Below, in pieces: positions 22,828 through 23,406 of a stretch of 23,406 nucleotides of DNA; position 1 is the stretch's first letter, and each line of letters begins with the position of its first letter. The notes beneath the pieces were generated by a model. That model did no database searches and was not told the origin of the DNA. It saw only the letters and a list, made by a program, of their open reading frames with translations. Both the position numbers and the translations under genes were made by a program. Source of the stretch: PGYU01 sp964637845 (GTDB taxonomy: Bacteria; Bacteroidota; Ignavibacteria; Kapaibacteriales; UBA2268); contig CAZWXI010000046.1 in NCBI GenBank assembly GCA_964637845.1, forward strand, positions 1 to 23,406. Direction: 5' to 3'.

Positions 22828-23406
22828 GAATTGCCTCTCTCGTCTTTTTTCAATTTGAGTAATGCAAATACCCCGAGTGCCGCAAGCGACAGTACAATGA
22901 TTTCGCCCATTGTATCGAGTGCACGATAATCAACAAGGATGACATTTACGATATTGCGTCCTTTGCCTAATACGTAGGAGCTTTCACCGTAGAAATGTTT
23001 CAATTCATCGGGTAAATCATTTACGGTTACCATGAGTACTATTATTGTGATGAGCAATCCAACTGAAGCCGCAAGGGTAAAATCCTGCAAACGGTGCGAG
23101 AGCTTGGAATAGCCAATGAATTTCGGGAGTTTATAAATTACGAGTATAAAGAGAATTACAGTAAGTGTGTCGATAGCGAATTGAGTCATTGCTAAGTCAG
23201 GTGCGCCGAAAATCGAGAAGACAACGGCAATTGAAATGCCTATTACTCCGATTGAGACAACGGCTTGAAGTCTGCTTTGCGAACGAATGACGAGTATAGA
23301 GGCAATTGTCATTACCACGGCAATAACGATTTCATAGAATGTAGTCGGGTAGTATCGTTGAATTGTGGCGATGTCGTTATAATTGAACAGCGAGAAAGCA
23401 ACAAGA
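22824..23406 (-). CDS. mrpA: Na+/H+ antiporter subunit A, C-terminal part (partial)
   Basis: The frame is open to the window edge, giving 193 visible residues plus a stop. The start lies outside. The visible part corresponds to the C-terminal MbhD/MbhE-like region of MrpA: YYPTTFYEIVIAVVMTIASI, then SRLQAVVSIGVIGISIAVVF, FGAPDLAMTQFAIDTLTVIL and a YRALDTMGEIIVLSLAALGV segment with the conserved Asp and Glu. The large NuoL-like N-terminal part is missing only because the window ends. A GTG at 23316-23318 is not the real start, because the upstream codons also match MrpA. It overlaps mrpB by 4 bp. Confidence 0.92.
   Translation of the reverse strand, partial: LVAFSLFNYNDIATIQRYYPTTFYEIVIAVVMTIASILVIRSQSRLQAVVSIGVIGISIAVVFSIFGAPDLAMTQFAIDTLTVILFILVIYKLPKFIGYSKLSHRLQDFTLAASVGLLITIIVLMVTVNDLPDELKHFYGESSYVLGKGRNIVNVILVDYRALDTMGEIIVLSLAALGVFALLKLKKDERGNS

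Noticed and set aside
23316..23406. Independent small membrane protein starting at the GTG at 23318
   Set aside because: The upstream codons up to the window edge remain open and continue the MrpA-like sequence, so it is the tail of a larger gene.

Overview
The window is a chromosomal segment of a moderately AT-rich bacterium, most probably from the Bacteroidota/Chlorobiota (FCB) group, Ignavibacteria- or Kapabacteria-like. The main evidence is a full-length SprA, the giant outer-membrane translocon barrel of the type IX secretion system (T9SS), which is confined to that group. Weak or absent Shine-Dalgarno sequences, TTG starts and a few TAnnTTTG promoter-like motifs agree with this. Placement below the group level is inference.

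Layout. Positions 1-407 hold no gene, but they contain an 8-bp tandem repeat, an 18-bp direct repeat and a 12-bp-arm hairpin that probably ends the glyA transcript. On the minus strand come sprA (3177-10349), asnS (1745-3097) and glyA (408-1715), then a small CoA-binding protein gene (10601-11020). On the plus strand, 11174-13912 carries a 49-aa membrane peptide gene coupled by an ATGA overlap to an NlpC/P60 lipoprotein gene, then an enoyl-CoA hydratase homologue, a PIN-domain gene that abuts it, and a GT2 glycosyltransferase. A dihydroorotate-dehydrogenase-like gene (minus) converges on the GT2 gene with a 4-bp overlap. Further along on the minus strand are a methyltransferase gene and an 80-aa orphan. 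Divergent from these, on the plus strand, are a GT4 glycosyltransferase (broken in this sequence), a YmdB-type metallophosphoesterase and aspartate-semialdehyde dehydrogenase. The right end is a minus-strand mrpABCDEFG operon for a multisubunit Na+/H+ antiporter; mrpA runs off the window and mrpG abuts the asd stop codon with no spacer.

How the genes work together. AsnS and GlyA are translation and one-carbon housekeeping. SprA exports T9SS cargo. The two glycosyltransferases and the methyltransferase point to surface-glycan synthesis. The Mrp complex handles sodium/proton exchange. Most other genes look like housekeeping placed side by side rather than one pathway.

The most striking observation is in the GT4 gene. 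An 80-bp insertion at 16980-17059 creates a perfect 48-bp inverted repeat and a 35-bp direct repeat. Removing exactly 80 bp restores one uninterrupted frame of 376 codons plus stop. This is the signature of a double template switch, either a real mutation or an amplification/assembly chimera. I saw no CRISPR array, tRNA, rRNA, transposase or phage gene, and no convincing new multi-gene system.
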